DNA from: Carallia brachiata
Taxonomy: Eukaryota > Streptophyta > Magnoliopsida > Malpighiales > Rhizophoraceae
Direction: 5' to 3'
NCBI GenBank assembly: GCA_021464245.1
Contig: JADCRB010000011.1
Coordinates: 1,821,226-1,885,225 of the forward strand
Length of the DNA: 64,000 bases
Below are positions 1-11,726 of the stretch, one piece after another (within the stretch, counting starts at the first letter, position 1; each line of letters begins with the position of its first letter). The notes under the pieces are model-generated. The model was not told the DNA's origin. It saw nothing but the letters and a program-made list of their open reading frames with translations, and searched no databases. Made by a program: the position numbers and the translations under genes.

Positions 1-264
1 GATAAAATAAATATTATAATATTTTTTATTTTTTTCTTTTATATTTCACTTCTTTTCAAATCTAATATTTTTAATTTTTTTTAACATTATACTTTTTCAA
101 ATATGAGAAAAATGGAATATAATCCTCTTTTTTAACATTTATTCCTCTTACTTTCATTTTTTTTTTTTGTATTCTTCTCCTCCCGCATTTTTTCCCAGAT
201 AAAGGGTAAGCGTTGAAATTTTAGTTGTTTACGAGTCTTTAACGGAAGAGAGATCTCGTACCTT
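1..264. repeat. Direct repeat, copy 1 (cut by window edge)
   Basis: This AT-rich segment is repeated almost exactly at 777-1036, an offset of 776 bp. Both copies run from GATAAAATAAATATT through a shared tract ending AGATCTCGTACCTT, then diverge. Differences are mostly in T-run lengths. The repeat may extend left of base 1. It could be a segmental tandem duplication or a pair of short LTRs; no coding sequence or clear terminal motif lets me choose. Confidence 0.85.
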
Positions 265-776
265 CTGCATCTGGTCCATCTTCACCTACACCCAGTGATA
301 TGCAAAGTCAATTACATTAATGGCTTTTAAAATTAATCGAGAGGAAATAAATAATGAATTTAATTCTGAAAAGAATAAATTAAGAAGAATGGGATAACAA
401 AAATATATCATATTATGACCACAAAAATTTTTTACGGTTTCAATTTTATATATAGACGCAAAATATTTTACATTTTTATACTATAAACAGAATATTTCAA
501 ATCACATACAAAATATTTTATATAAGATGTATAAAATCATAAAAATCTCTTTTTATCTATCTATATGTGTGTATCCCTGTGACTTGTTAATTGTTACATC
601 TCACCACAAAATAACAAGGAACTTGGAGAAGGAGAAGCAAAGCCCGAACGAAGAACGTGCAGAGTTTTATTGGGGGGAATGGCGCAGAAAGGCGGCTTTT
701 TGTTTGTTTCTTTTTGTTTTTTACTTTAAATTATTTTTTTATCTTTATTATAATTTTTTAATTTTTATTTTTTAAG

Positions 777-1036
777 GATAAAATAAATATTATAATATTT
801 TTTATTTTTTTCTTTTATATTTCACTTCTTTTCAAATCTAATATTTTTTATTTTTTTAACATTATACGTTTTCAAATATGAGAAAAATGGAATATAATCC
901 TCTTTTTTAACATTTATTCCTCTTACTTTCATTTTTTTTTGTATTCTTCTCCTCCCGCATTTTTTCCCAGATAAAGGGTAAGCGTTGAAATTTTAGTTGT
1001 TTACGAGTCTTTAACGGAAGAGAGATCTCGTACCTT
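777..1036. repeat. Direct repeat, copy 2
   Basis: This is the second copy of the segment at 1-264. The 512 bp between the copies holds only low-complexity AT-rich DNA and no supported gene. Confidence 0.85.
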
Positions 1037-2579
1037 ATGCGTACTATACATACTGAAAAACTATATTTGAATAGCAAATAAATAGTTTGTATCTTTTTTT
1101 TTAAACAAACAATAATATTATTAAACTTATCATTATTTTAAAATTCTCGTATTAAATCTTAAATTAAAAAAACAGGCACGTATCATGAGAGCTTATTTAT
1201 TACAATAAAAAAATTTAAAAGCCTTTTTATTTTCATCTCCTGAATTGTATGTTATAAAAATCATTGACAAAGATTTATCTTTGTTTATGAGGTTACTCTT
1301 GTTATTTAGTTCTATTCTATTCTATAATTATTGCAATTTTTATTGGAAACACTAATTTTCTTGATTAATTTTATTATAAAAATTATTTCTATTTTTCACT
1401 CTTTTCCATCACTAAGAAGATTTTGTCCTACCAAAAATTTCTAATAAATAGGAATAAAAATACTTTTAAAAAATAAATTTTTTATGTATTTTTTAAATTT
1501 AAATACTTATATATTGATAATAATAGAAGAATTTTTTATAAGTGCAAAGCCAAGAGGGGATTTTGTTTTTTTGTTTGACACAGCGAAGACGAAAATGACA
1601 AAAGTACAAAACAAGAGAAGAGCTTCCCAATTTTCACTTTATTTCCTTATTTTTCTGCAAATAATTTTGTTGGTCAAAACTTCTGCAAATAATTTTATTG
1701 ATGTCGAAATTACTAATTGTAAGTTTACTAATTTGATTTTCTATTTATTGCTTAGGCTGTCCTTGCTGTAGCCCGTAACCCTACCAAGAACAGTAACAGT
1801 TCCTCTCTCTGGAGGAAGAAGACTGTCTCCGCTAATGGCGGTGATGGTGAACCAACCGACGTCGTAGAATTCGAACAAAACGAGAAGAAGAAGAGGAAGA
1901 AACGAATAGAGTTTTCTCGGAGTCAAAGCCCTGCTGTTTGGAGAAACTAGGTCTTCTCCAAAGCCCGTCATCGCCGCCCACTCTCCTGCTGGCATTCCTT
2001 CTCTCCTTTTCTCGTGCCACTTCTCTCCAGCCTCTCTTCTAGTACGCGCCTCCCTCCTCAATTCTATTTTTTCTCTGTTTTTTTTTTTTTTCGGTTGTGT
2101 GTGAAATTATATTGTCTTATATAATTACTACGCTCTTAAAATCCTAACGGGGTTTTGTGAGTGAACAAGACCGTGGGATCCAATGCTTGCGGGTGGTTTT
2201 CGAGGGATTTCAGTGGCACTAGCAGTTATAAAGTTCGAGTTGCCGGCGGCTCTTAGCTACTAATTATGTCAAAAGATATAATTCCGAAAAATCTTGCCCT
2301 CAAATATATATGCATACGCACAAGCCTCCTATCTATTTCGATTTTTATTTAGGCCCCCTTCCTCTTTGTTAATCTTCTTTTCTCTTTATTACCTGACAGA
2401 AGGTAGTCCACAGCGCTGGCAAAGAAGAGGAAGTGACCTAACCGTTGTGGTGTATGTATACTAGTGTGTATCTAATAATAATTTTTATGTGGTGTTTTTT
2501 TAATGGAAAAATTGAATTGGAGAATCTAGTGTTGCTGTTGTTTGTTTAGTTTAGGGCTTGGTGGTGAATCTGTGTCAAA
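1037..2579. other. Upstream region of the NOC2-type gene
   Basis: No confident gene. 1037-1740 is AT-rich. 1757-2060 is less AT-rich and open in two frames: a minus-strand frame of 106 codons, and a plus-strand frame from a possible splice acceptor near 1756 to a stop near 1950 (rich in K, R and E). I recognise neither. A telo-box-like AACCCTA lies at 1777-1783; such boxes are common upstream of plant ribosome-biogenesis genes, but this one is about 800 bp from the ATG. The 5' leader probably lies within 2340-2579. Confidence 0.4.
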
Positions 2580-5500
2580 ATGGGGAAACTGGGAAAGAAG
2601 GCGAGGAAGTTTGCGAAGAAGAACCTGCAATCAGTGCTTAAAAAGAAGAGGAAAATCAAGTCTATGTTCAGGAAGAAAGCAGCTAAGAGTAAGCCTTCGG
2701 TTCAATCATACATGATTGCAGAAAGCAGCTTTATATATTTGCATAGGTTGAGTTGTTTGCTAAAAGTGCTTTTGTTGGTCATCCCACTGCCTGCATATTG
2801 CTGTAGGAGTCGAGGAGTCCGGTCAAGATGTACAAGTGGACCTGGAACATAAGTCTAGTAGAAGGTAACCCCAAAGACAGAAAAGAAAAAAAAAAAATCA
2901 AATTGGTGTATTTGATGTAATTTACACGTAATTATATGTTGAAACTTAAAAGAATTATTTATCCTTAATTTTTTTATAAAAGTATATTGCTTTTCTCGTC
3001 TCTGTTTTATAGTTTATATTTATATTCATTATTACAATTCAACTCATGATTTCATTTGAGAATCTGTTGATTTTTATATATTGATTGAAGTTGACCTCTT
3101 CCTTTTTCAAAAATTTCTTTTTGCTTCTCAGGAATCTTGAAGTTGAAGATTTTGAAGAAACTGTGCTTGGTGCTGTTTTTGATGAGGATGACTGTGACTT
3201 ATTTGGAGATGATTCTGGGAGTGATGGATACTTATCAGAGGTGTCAAACCATGCCATGCCAACATTTTTTTTTTCTTGAACTTGATTTGGTTTTCCATAA
3301 TCTTCTCTAACGTTATTGATGTGGTGAATTGAACAGGATGCAAGTTTTGCTCTCATGGGTCAGAGAGAAAATGGGAGTCATCAGGAAGGTTGGGATGCTA
3401 ACATGCTATTGCTGTTCTTCCAATTTCTTCTCTGTTTCAAAAGAAATGCATTTTTGATTTCCTTGTGTCAGTTATTTACTTTCTGCTGATTGTTATGCAG
3501 ACATGAAAGCTGATAGTTCTTTATTGGTGGAAAAGAGAGACATTCATTTGGAACTTGCAAAGAAAATGAAAAAATTGGAGAAGTTAAAAGACAAGGTGAT
3601 ATGCCATATCTGCTTCCCCAAAACGTTACTTTTTGAATTGCATATGCTTTCATATTGGCCTTATTCTTGTAGGTATCATGGACAATAAAAAATATGATTA
3701 CCGATTGATCCTTCGATCTGTTTTATTTTTTCAAATGACTGAAAATATTTATTTTATTTGACTGACTTATTCTTGATTTAGATTTGTCTGAAGCTGCCTA
3801 ATATTTTAGCATGCTTGCATGCCCAGGAAACAATATCTGGTGTCATTTTTCCATTTAAATTTGATGACACAATGATCTGCTTCCAAAAGGCATTTTCTGT
3901 TTATCAACAACATTGTTGAGAGCACTGTTCTGTTACATATATTCAATTTGAGGGTGGTCACATTAAATATTTGTATTGAAAAAAAAACAAAAAGAAATAA
4001 TTATTATAAGGAGAAAAGACATGAAATCATGAGGTTGTTCTATGTTTATTTTCACCTTTTACATTCTAATATCTATTCCACCTAGTCATGGATTTTTTTT
4101 TTTTTGTTTATTTATTTTGCTTTTCTTTGTTTATAAAAAAACTCACATCTTGTTAGATATTTAGCTGACAAAAAAATTATTGCTTGGAATTTCCAGGACC
4201 CAGAATTTGCTAAGTTTCTGGAAAGCAACAACAAACATCTCAAGGCATCTAGAGATGAAGAAAATGTAAGTCACACACACACACACCCACATGTATATAT
4301 AGTATAATTTCTGAATTCTCTGCTGGTGCTGACTGCTGAATGTTGTTAACATTTCTGGCAACTAATCATGTGACTTCTTGTAACTTTCTTCTTGTATAGA
4401 ATTACTCAGATGAAGACGAGACTAGTGATGATGGCAGTAACTCTGCAAAAGAAAATGTCACAAAATTCAAAATAGGCACATCATTGAGTAGCATTGCTGT
4501 TAATACTTTACATCAACTAGTCATCGAGCAGCATAATGTGCCTGCCTTTACAAGGTTGTTAAATGGGTATAGGGCTGCATGCCACTACAGAACTGAATCT
4601 TCGAGCATTATTCAAGACAGCTCTACTTTTAGCGAGATTTTGTTGTTTATGCTTCGTGAAGGTGATACAATGTTCAGGAAAATACTTGGAATATCATGTT
4701 CTAATAGAAGGAAGGAAGCCATTTTGGAACTGAAGACTTCCTCTAAATGGAAAACTCTGAAACCACTGATTAAGTCTTACTTGAGAAGCACTCTGTTTCT
4801 TCTGAACGAGGTTACTGACCCTGAGATATTGGCCTTTGCCTTAACTCAACTCAGAGATTCTATAATGTGGTTTGCTCCATTCCGTGCTTTACTGCAGAGA
4901 CTCATCAAGGTACACGCAGATACATAAAATAGCATCTTTCTAGTTTGATGCTGCTTGACATTAAGATGTCTATGAGTTTCTTGCATCATTAGGATATGTT
5001 TGCATACATATTTGTCACGGTATGCTTGGTTCTTGACTAATTTATGTTGCAAGTGGATAATTTTGGCTTATCTTGTAATGTAGAGTCTTGGATCTTAAAA
5101 ATCTTTGACCTGTAATACTGGTATTTAGTGGGAATTATTTTGGTGATTTAGATTGTGTGTCATGAGAGATCATGACTTTCCAAATATTGGGGTTGAATGC
5201 AGATATCAGTTCATTTGTGGGCTACAGATGCAGGGACTTTATCACTGCACTCCTTCCTCATCTTGCAAGATGTGTCTACTGTATTCTCTGATTGCTTTGA
5301 TACATGCTTCGTTAAAGCTTACAAGACTTTCATCAGTCACTGCAAATCCCTAGACCCAGAGCTGTTTAAGCACATGCAATTTTTGAAGAATTCCTTTGTT
5401 GAACTTTGCTCTCTAGATATGCAGAAATCAATTAGCAAGGCAACAGTTTCAATCCAGCAACTTGCTGGGATATTGCGACTAGGTTTACAGACTAAACGGA

Positions 5501-7678
5501 AGGTACTTCATGAGCAAGCTCTTGTGCTTTTGGCTTGTTCACGTTGATTTGGAGCTATTAATTCTCTGGTCCTTGGTGGTGTACATGTGGTTATTTTAGA
5601 TGAGGTGATTGTCATTCCATGTATTGTATTTATTATATGCAGGAAGCAGTCAAGAAGGTATGCAGTTGGCAATATGCTAACTGCATTGATCTTTGGGTTT
5701 CATTTACATCTATCAATGTACGTGATTATGATCTTCAGGATTTGCTTTATATGCTCGTGCAAATCATAAATGGAGTGGCAACGCTGTTTCCAGGGCCAAG
5801 ATATTTGCCATTAAGAGTGAAATGCATTCAGTGGCTGAATAATCTTTCTAGTTTTAGTGGCATTTTTATCCCAATTGCGTCCTTAGCTCTGGATATTTTG
5901 GAATATAAAATTGACAAGGTGGGATGGAAACCTGGTAAAGACTTCAACTTCTCATCGGCGATAAAGGTCAGTAATAGAGTTGTTATTAGTTGTTATTAGT
6001 TGCTTTGAAATGTGGCTTTTGCTTCATGTCCTTTCTGGCTTAAATGGGATCATCATTCAACTAGCAGCATGTTTTTTTTTTTTTTTTTAATCTTCTTTGT
6101 GCTTCAACAATTTTGATTCCGCTTTGTGTCATCTCTTTAGCATAAAATTCACTATATATGGTGTATTTGATTGTGGACTTGTGCAGTTACCAAAACGCTG
6201 GCTAAAATCTCGAAACTTCCAAGAAGCATGTCTTTTTTCTGCCATTGAATTGCTCGTGGCACACTTTGCTCAATGGAGCTACCATATTTCTTTTCCTGAG
6301 CTGGCAACTGTTCCACTCATCCGTTTTAGGAAATTCCATGAGACGACTACCATTGAGGGCTTCCAAAGGGTGGCAAAGCGTTTTATTGATCAGGTACAGG
6401 ATGTTCTTGAAGAATGCAATGTTCTGTTTAACAACTTAACTTGACAGACAGCTTCCTTCTGCTTATAGGATACATGAATTACATATCAGTTAGTCTTCTC
6501 TTTGGCCTGCGTCTGTCACAATGCTGGAATGATGTTGTAAATTTCTCTCAGTTATTAAGTTTGGATGATATTAGTTGTCCCACTTCTATTGGAAGTTTTG
6601 GCTTCCATAATATCAATCATACCATTCAATGGATGCTGGAATGATGTGCTTTTCTCTCAACAATGTGGATGGAAGGATTTGTGACGCTTATTAGAGATTT
6701 TTTTGATTCACACTGTAGGTAGAGCTGAACATCGAGTTTGTGCGGAAGAAGAGGGATGAGGTTGCCTTTTCACCCAAAGACCAACAACTTGTCGAATCTT
6801 TTCTTCAGGTTTGGGTGGTATTCTTTTATTTTTTTCTTTTGTCATGGCTGATGACACTTTTTTGGGGTTTTATAAAAGCAGTTTAAACTCAGCTTGATGT
6901 TTGATTGATTGTGTGCAGCTTGAAAAGAGTAGTAGCAATGCTCCATTTAAACAATATTACAGAAGTGTCATGGAAAAGGCTGCGGCTAGGAATTTGCTTC
7001 TGGATAATAAATTTAGGTGCACCTTTAAATTCCTTTTTTGACCTTTTATTTTTGCATTTGACGTTTAGTACTTTGCATTAGTGTGATTATTCATATAGAA
7101 CACCCTCTATGGCATGGAAACCTTTTGATTTAAACATTAGAGCTTTTTACTTATTTTGATAGCATCAGGAACTTAAATGCCAGTGCTTAGGCGTTGAGGA
7201 TGCTGGATTGAATGTTAATTATGATCTACAATTGGATATGGATGACAAAATGCCATCTCCTTTTTGATGGTGTTCCGGGACATATCAAAAGCGGACACAA
7301 AGTACAGTTACATAGGAGTGCGTTGCTGGGTTCTGATATAGCATTGTTTTTCCTACTCTGAAGTGACTCCTAACTATTCCATTTGGGTAAAAAATCTGTC
7401 GAGTAGTGGTGTTTAAACTTGGAATTGGTTTTTCTTAATATTGATTTAAGTGCTTTCTGTGGTTGGAAGCACACCATATGGTGTCAGGTTGTATGTTAGC
7501 ACACGGTTGTGCCCTGAAGATTGTCAATTGCCATACTTTCGGTAATTCTTTTCGGTAGTGATGATAGTGGTACAGTTGTGATGATGATGATGAGAAATGG
7601 TAAAGCTGCCTTTTGGTAATCAACCTATGATATTGATGCAGTTTGACGGAGCAGAAATCAAAAAGAAAGAGGCAATAA
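2580..7678 (+). CDS. NOC2: NOC2/REBELOTE-family nucleolar complex protein, 13 exons
   Basis: Nucleolar protein of the Noc2p family, which works with Noc1/Noc3-type partners in assembly and export of pre-60S ribosomes. My splice model joins exons 2580-2688, 2807-2864, 3132-3240, 3337-3388, 3501-3595, 4197-4265, 4400-4909, 5203-5502, 5643-5966, 6187-6393, 6719-6808, 6919-7016 and 7642-7678. All introns are GT..AG and the frame stays open for 685 codons. The N-terminus MGKLGKKARKFAKKNLQSVL is the family hallmark and fixes the start; it is very basic, fitting nucleolar targeting. An acidic stretch (DEDD, DDSGSD) follows in exon 3 and another in exon 7. The Noc2 domain covers roughly residues 270-590, with recognisable blocks such as WQYANCIDLW and PRYLPLRVKC. 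The C-terminus is basic (KSKRKRQ). Exon 2 (58 bp) is needed to keep frame. I see no break, so the gene looks functional. Splice sites are inferred by eye. Confidence 0.93.
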
Positions 7679-7764
7679 CTTCTGAACAGGAAAGATGCAG
7701 CTTTTGGGGTTGATGTGGACGGCTATTTTGATTGAATGGAAATTTCTGAAGAGATAGAAAGTGC

Positions 7765-7770
7765 AATAAA
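7765..7770 (+). terminator. Poly(A) signal of the NOC2-type gene
   Basis: AATAAA lies 87 bp after the stop codon of the NOC2-type gene, in a suitable 3' UTR position. Confidence 0.55.
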
Positions 7771-8290
7771 ATTGAGGAAATTGATAAGCAATATTTTCCT
7801 CTCGTTTATTTTATGCTTTGTATAATTAGATTGTATAATTAGAAAATATTAAACGATTTCCTTTCTCCACTTTTTTGTGGTTGAAAGTTAGTCGTTCATG
7901 ATAGAAACCTGGTATATTTTTTATTTATGCATTTAGAAAATTTTGAAGATAGAGTATGATCAAGGTATTCACATTTTTCTTTTCTTTTTCTTGTGCGCAG
8001 AGGTTAGATTTGATGATTCCAGTAGTTGAGTCTGGTCAAAAAGGTGGGGGTGGTGGATAGCTGCGTGTTTGTTCTGTTGTAAATTAGCAATTGCAATTTG
8101 CAAGAAAATTATATACGGATGTATGAATTGCAGGAGTTTCAAGAAATCTGCTACACCTTGTAAATGCGCAAATTATTACAGTGAATTGTTCAAATTCAAC
8201 AGTTTGCAAGTGAGCTCTTTGAACAAAGTTGTTGCGGAGTCAGGCGCCAATATAGTCTTAATTATAAAGCTGTGAACTCAAGACTCAAAG

Positions 8291-8446
8291 TTAGATTATG
8301 GCTTCTCTTTTATCTTCCTCATCAGCAGTCATATTCTTCTTTATTTCTTTTCCATTGTGGGATTGAAACATATTGGCTACCTGCTGACGCTTCTTGCTCT
8401 GCCTTGTCCTGATGTCACTCCTGCTCCATCTCCACAGGAAGCCTTC
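8291..8446 (-). pseudogene. Orphan terminal-exon-like ORF
   Basis: On the minus strand a good splice acceptor (TTATATCAG before 8446) opens a 51-codon frame beginning EGFLWRWSRSDIRTRQ and ending DKREAII at a TAA (8291-8293). The composition, rich in K, R, Q and E, is unlike the AT-rich surroundings and looks like real coding sequence. No matching upstream exon is visible at higher coordinates, which are AT-rich and repeat-like. I do not recognise the family. It may be the stranded last exon of a gene broken by transposons. Chance is also possible. Confidence 0.3.
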
Positions 8447-10310
8447 CTGATATAAATAATAACGCGTACCATCTTGACTTAATTGTAGTTGTTGCTAGTC
8501 TTAAAAATATAAAATATTTTAATATAATTAAAATAATTTAAATTGTTTGAATAAGTATCAATATATTATATATAATTTTTTGTTGAAATTTAAATAAGTA
8601 TACGATTTAAATATTGCCTTTAATTTTTATAATTAATGATTTAAGAAAAAACAAAGAAAAAACAGTATGAAATGGTGATATATTTTGTTCTGCTAAATAA
8701 AATTTATAAATAGAAAAAACATATAAACTATTATTTGTAGCATAGTGGAAAAATTGACATTTTTATTTCTTGAATCATAGTTCAAATCTTACTGCCTATT
8801 TTTCATCTTAATTTTAAACTTATTTTTAAAAAGGCTCGTGCTGAGCCCGTTTACTTGGGTCGTGTCCAAGCTTGTACTGTGCTTGGGATCGTGCCATGCC
8901 TAAGGCCTAATCCACACATGTTGTGTTTGGTCCATCTCATTGGTCAGAAAATATAAATCCAGCTCAAATCTTAGCATTGGGTGTGTCTAATATAAACTCG
9001 ATACTATATAATGCAGGCGATAGTTGGCATGATCCATGTCAGGCTGTTGAAATTTCTTAGGCCATTTTTGCTCTCTACTGGTTCGATTAGACTCATTTCT
9101 TCGGCAACAATTTTCGGATGTTTGGGGCCAGGGAAGGAAGTGCATCCAAAAAGTGAATAAGAATGGAAGAGGATATTAAGACTTGCTGTGGCCTAAGTCA
9201 GTTAATTGCCGATATCTATATCCATATATATCTATATATATATATATGAATGGGAGAGAGAGCAAGAGTTTTTTTTTTTTTCTTGTTGCTTGTTGGGGTT
9301 TCGTTGATAATCCATTGATGGGGATGGCTTCTAGACGAGGAAAAATAAAAGATAGAAGAAAAGAAAGACGGTCCTTCCTCCTTCTAGAGGAGCAAGCAAC
9401 ATGCAAGCATGAATTCATTTGCATGGATTTTTGACTTCACGTTATCAAATCACTAAGAAGAAAAGTGTACCTTAAATAAATAAGAACTTATTTGATAATT
9501 CCATGAAATTAGAAGCCAGTTTCTTATTGATTCTAATTACGAAAAATTTTGCCTTAAAATTGTTGGAATAGGAAAAATGATAAGATTAGAAATGAAAAAA
9601 ATTGTTTCGAGTCGTGTAATGATACCACTTTCTTTAAAACAAAATTCGCCCTCACTAAATTGTAACAAAATTATAATGCGAACTCCTTTATAGGATAAAT
9701 GAAACACACTCGACTGCAGGTTATAATACTGAAATCGAACTCTTAAAATATAATTATAATATCCAAAGATTACTCTTAACATGTGTATGTATTTTCTTAC
9801 TTTTCTCTGTATCTAAGTGAATGCCCAAATCACATATTTATAGGGAGAATAATTAAGTAGTTATTTTGAACAAGAGAAGCATTTTTTGAACCTAATAAAC
9901 GCAAACCTTTTAACGTATTTTTTTATTAATAGACGCATTTCAATAACTACCAAATTAATTAAAAGATAATTATTTATTTTAAAAATTTCAGCAACAGCAG
10001 CACAGCAGCAAGTGCTGCAGCTCACGGTGCCTGAAAATTAGAATACAAAAGTGTCGTTCTTTTTGTGTCAGAGCAGCTCACTATTCAATTGTCAACTTGG
10101 AATAACCTTATTTTTTGGGAATATCTTTCTCTCAAAAAAAAGTTTGGTTGACTTGACATGTGGTTTCCAAATAATGTTAAGAAATGGTTTCCAAAAAAGA
10201 ATCACAGCTCTTAAGACAGAGGATGACCACTCGAAATGAGACACTGAGGTTCTAAAGCAGATAACCCGTGCTTTATTTTTTTAAAAAAATGTGCACTTAA
10301 GAATCATCTT
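8447..10310. other. Gene-free, repeat-like DNA
   Basis: No gene recognised. 8825-8930 is a GC-richer tract with repeated 'cgtgc/gcttggg' words, like the subterminal repeats of some hAT-type elements, but no ends are definable. 9205-9250 is an (AT)n microsatellite. 9280-9430 has short open frames without recognisable similarity. The remainder is AT-rich. Confidence 0.4.
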
Positions 10311-10841
10311 CGTTTCAGGATGCCATGCCCAAAGAACAGTTTAGGGTGATTAATGGTAGTTCTCATGATTTATTATAGCGAGAGTTCTCTACTAAGGAAG
10401 TGAAGCGTGAAGTTTTTGAGATTGCAGCCAGGCCGGATGGTGACCAGGATTTTTTTTTATAAAAAACTCTAGGTTATTGTGGAAGATTCTGTTACCTAGT
10501 TTGTATTGAACACGTTTAAGAAAAGCAACATTCTAGTTGGTGTCCATGACACTCAAATGACTTTGATCCCAAAATCAAAGACCCCACAGGTGTTCTCTAA
10601 TTTGTGTCCCATCAGTTTATTCAATGTTTACCATAAATCATTATTGATAAGTTGAAGCTATCATTACATGATTGGATCGCGCACTCTAATTTTTTTCATG
10701 GTAGGTGGATCAGGGATAATATAGTTATCTTACAGGAAGTCTTCCATACTTTGAGAGGATACCATGGGAAAAAAGGGAAATAGTTTTGAAGTTGGATTTA
10801 GGAATGGCTTATGATAAGCTTAGTTTGGATTGAGCTAAATA
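10311..10841 (+). pseudogene. L1-type LINE reverse transcriptase remnant, left part
   Basis: Translated with frameshifts, this gives successive blocks of a plant L1-type reverse transcriptase: LIPKSKTPQVFSNLCPISLF (family: LIPK..P..., RPISL.N), then FHGRWIRDNIVILQE (family: F..GR.I.DNI..AQE), then LKLDLGMAYDKLSLDW (family: LK.D..KAYD...W). Several stops and frame changes show it is dead. A copia element is inserted at 10842, and the same domain continues at 17098. Confidence 0.8.
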
Positions 10842-11274
10842 TGTTAGATTTAGACATAAATCTCATCATCATAAAATATAACTTTAGGATCTTGAAACTG
10901 AATAAAATCATGTAAATAATATACCTGAGTTAACAGAATTCATAACTATTTTCGCGTCGTAATAGAGGCTGAGACTTTTCTTTAACCTAATAACTGATTT
11001 CTCTCTCCTGACCTTTACTGTACTCATACGCTTTAGATGGAGTTTTCGTGTATGTGTAGAAAGAGAGATGACCGGTTATATGTATACACAACTTTAAGGT
11101 TTTAATTTAGACATGTTCATCAATATCTAAATCACGTCTTCCTAATTAATCGGGCCACATTAATGATTTATTCCTTAACAGTAATTTTCTTTGGGTACAC
11201 TCCAAGTAAATCAATTACGGTAATTACTTTGTTCTTACTCAAAGAAATTAATTAACTAGGAATAAATTCTAACA
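10842..11274 (-). repeat. 3' LTR of the copia element
   Basis: 433 bp, TGTTAG to CTAACA on the plus strand. It matches 16665-17097 along its whole length with scattered substitutions. The polypurine tract adjoins its inner end. Confidence 0.95.
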
Positions 11275-11290
11275 TTCTCCCACTTGACCC
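11275..11290 (-). other. Polypurine tract of the copia element
   Basis: Read on the minus strand, AAGTGGGAGAA directly precedes the 3' LTR. That is the position and composition expected for plus-strand priming. Confidence 0.75.
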
Positions 11291-11726
11291 AATTATAATA
11301 TGTTACTTTAATCGTTCTGCGCAAATGACGATAATGTCTAATCTCTCGTGATTCCATCATAATGCCACAATATGATAAACTGTTTTGTGCGAGTTATGGC
11401 GGTCATACCTTATTAGTTCAGAATACTCCGTTCCATATGCCACAATACTTGCAGATTACCATATCAGGCTCATAAAGCATATATATGAAATATAATTTCA
11501 TAATGGTCCATAATAATGTCTCATAGAGACTTTCCTGTTAAACTTAAAACTTTTAGTATACACAATCATAAGGTAACAGGAAAACATAACGTATATCAGA
11601 AACATATAAATGACCTAAGTGTTATTACAAGCACAAAATATCAATCATCAATACAACTAAGTCTCATCCTGAGAACATGCTCTTTAAAAGACTTAAGTTG
11701 TAAACCTTTCGTTAAAGGATATGCGA

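Noticed and set aside
1741..2061. 106-codon minus-strand ORF with a hydrophobic stretch and SGDSLLPPE-like words
   Set aside because: It looks faintly like a signal-peptidase core, but no catalytic context, no neighbouring exons, and the opposite strand is equally open. Not called.
8738..8790. tRNA-like boxes (TAGCATAGTGG ... AGTTCAAATCT)
   Set aside because: Spacing and quality are poor, and no tail or target duplication was found, so a SINE could not be supported.
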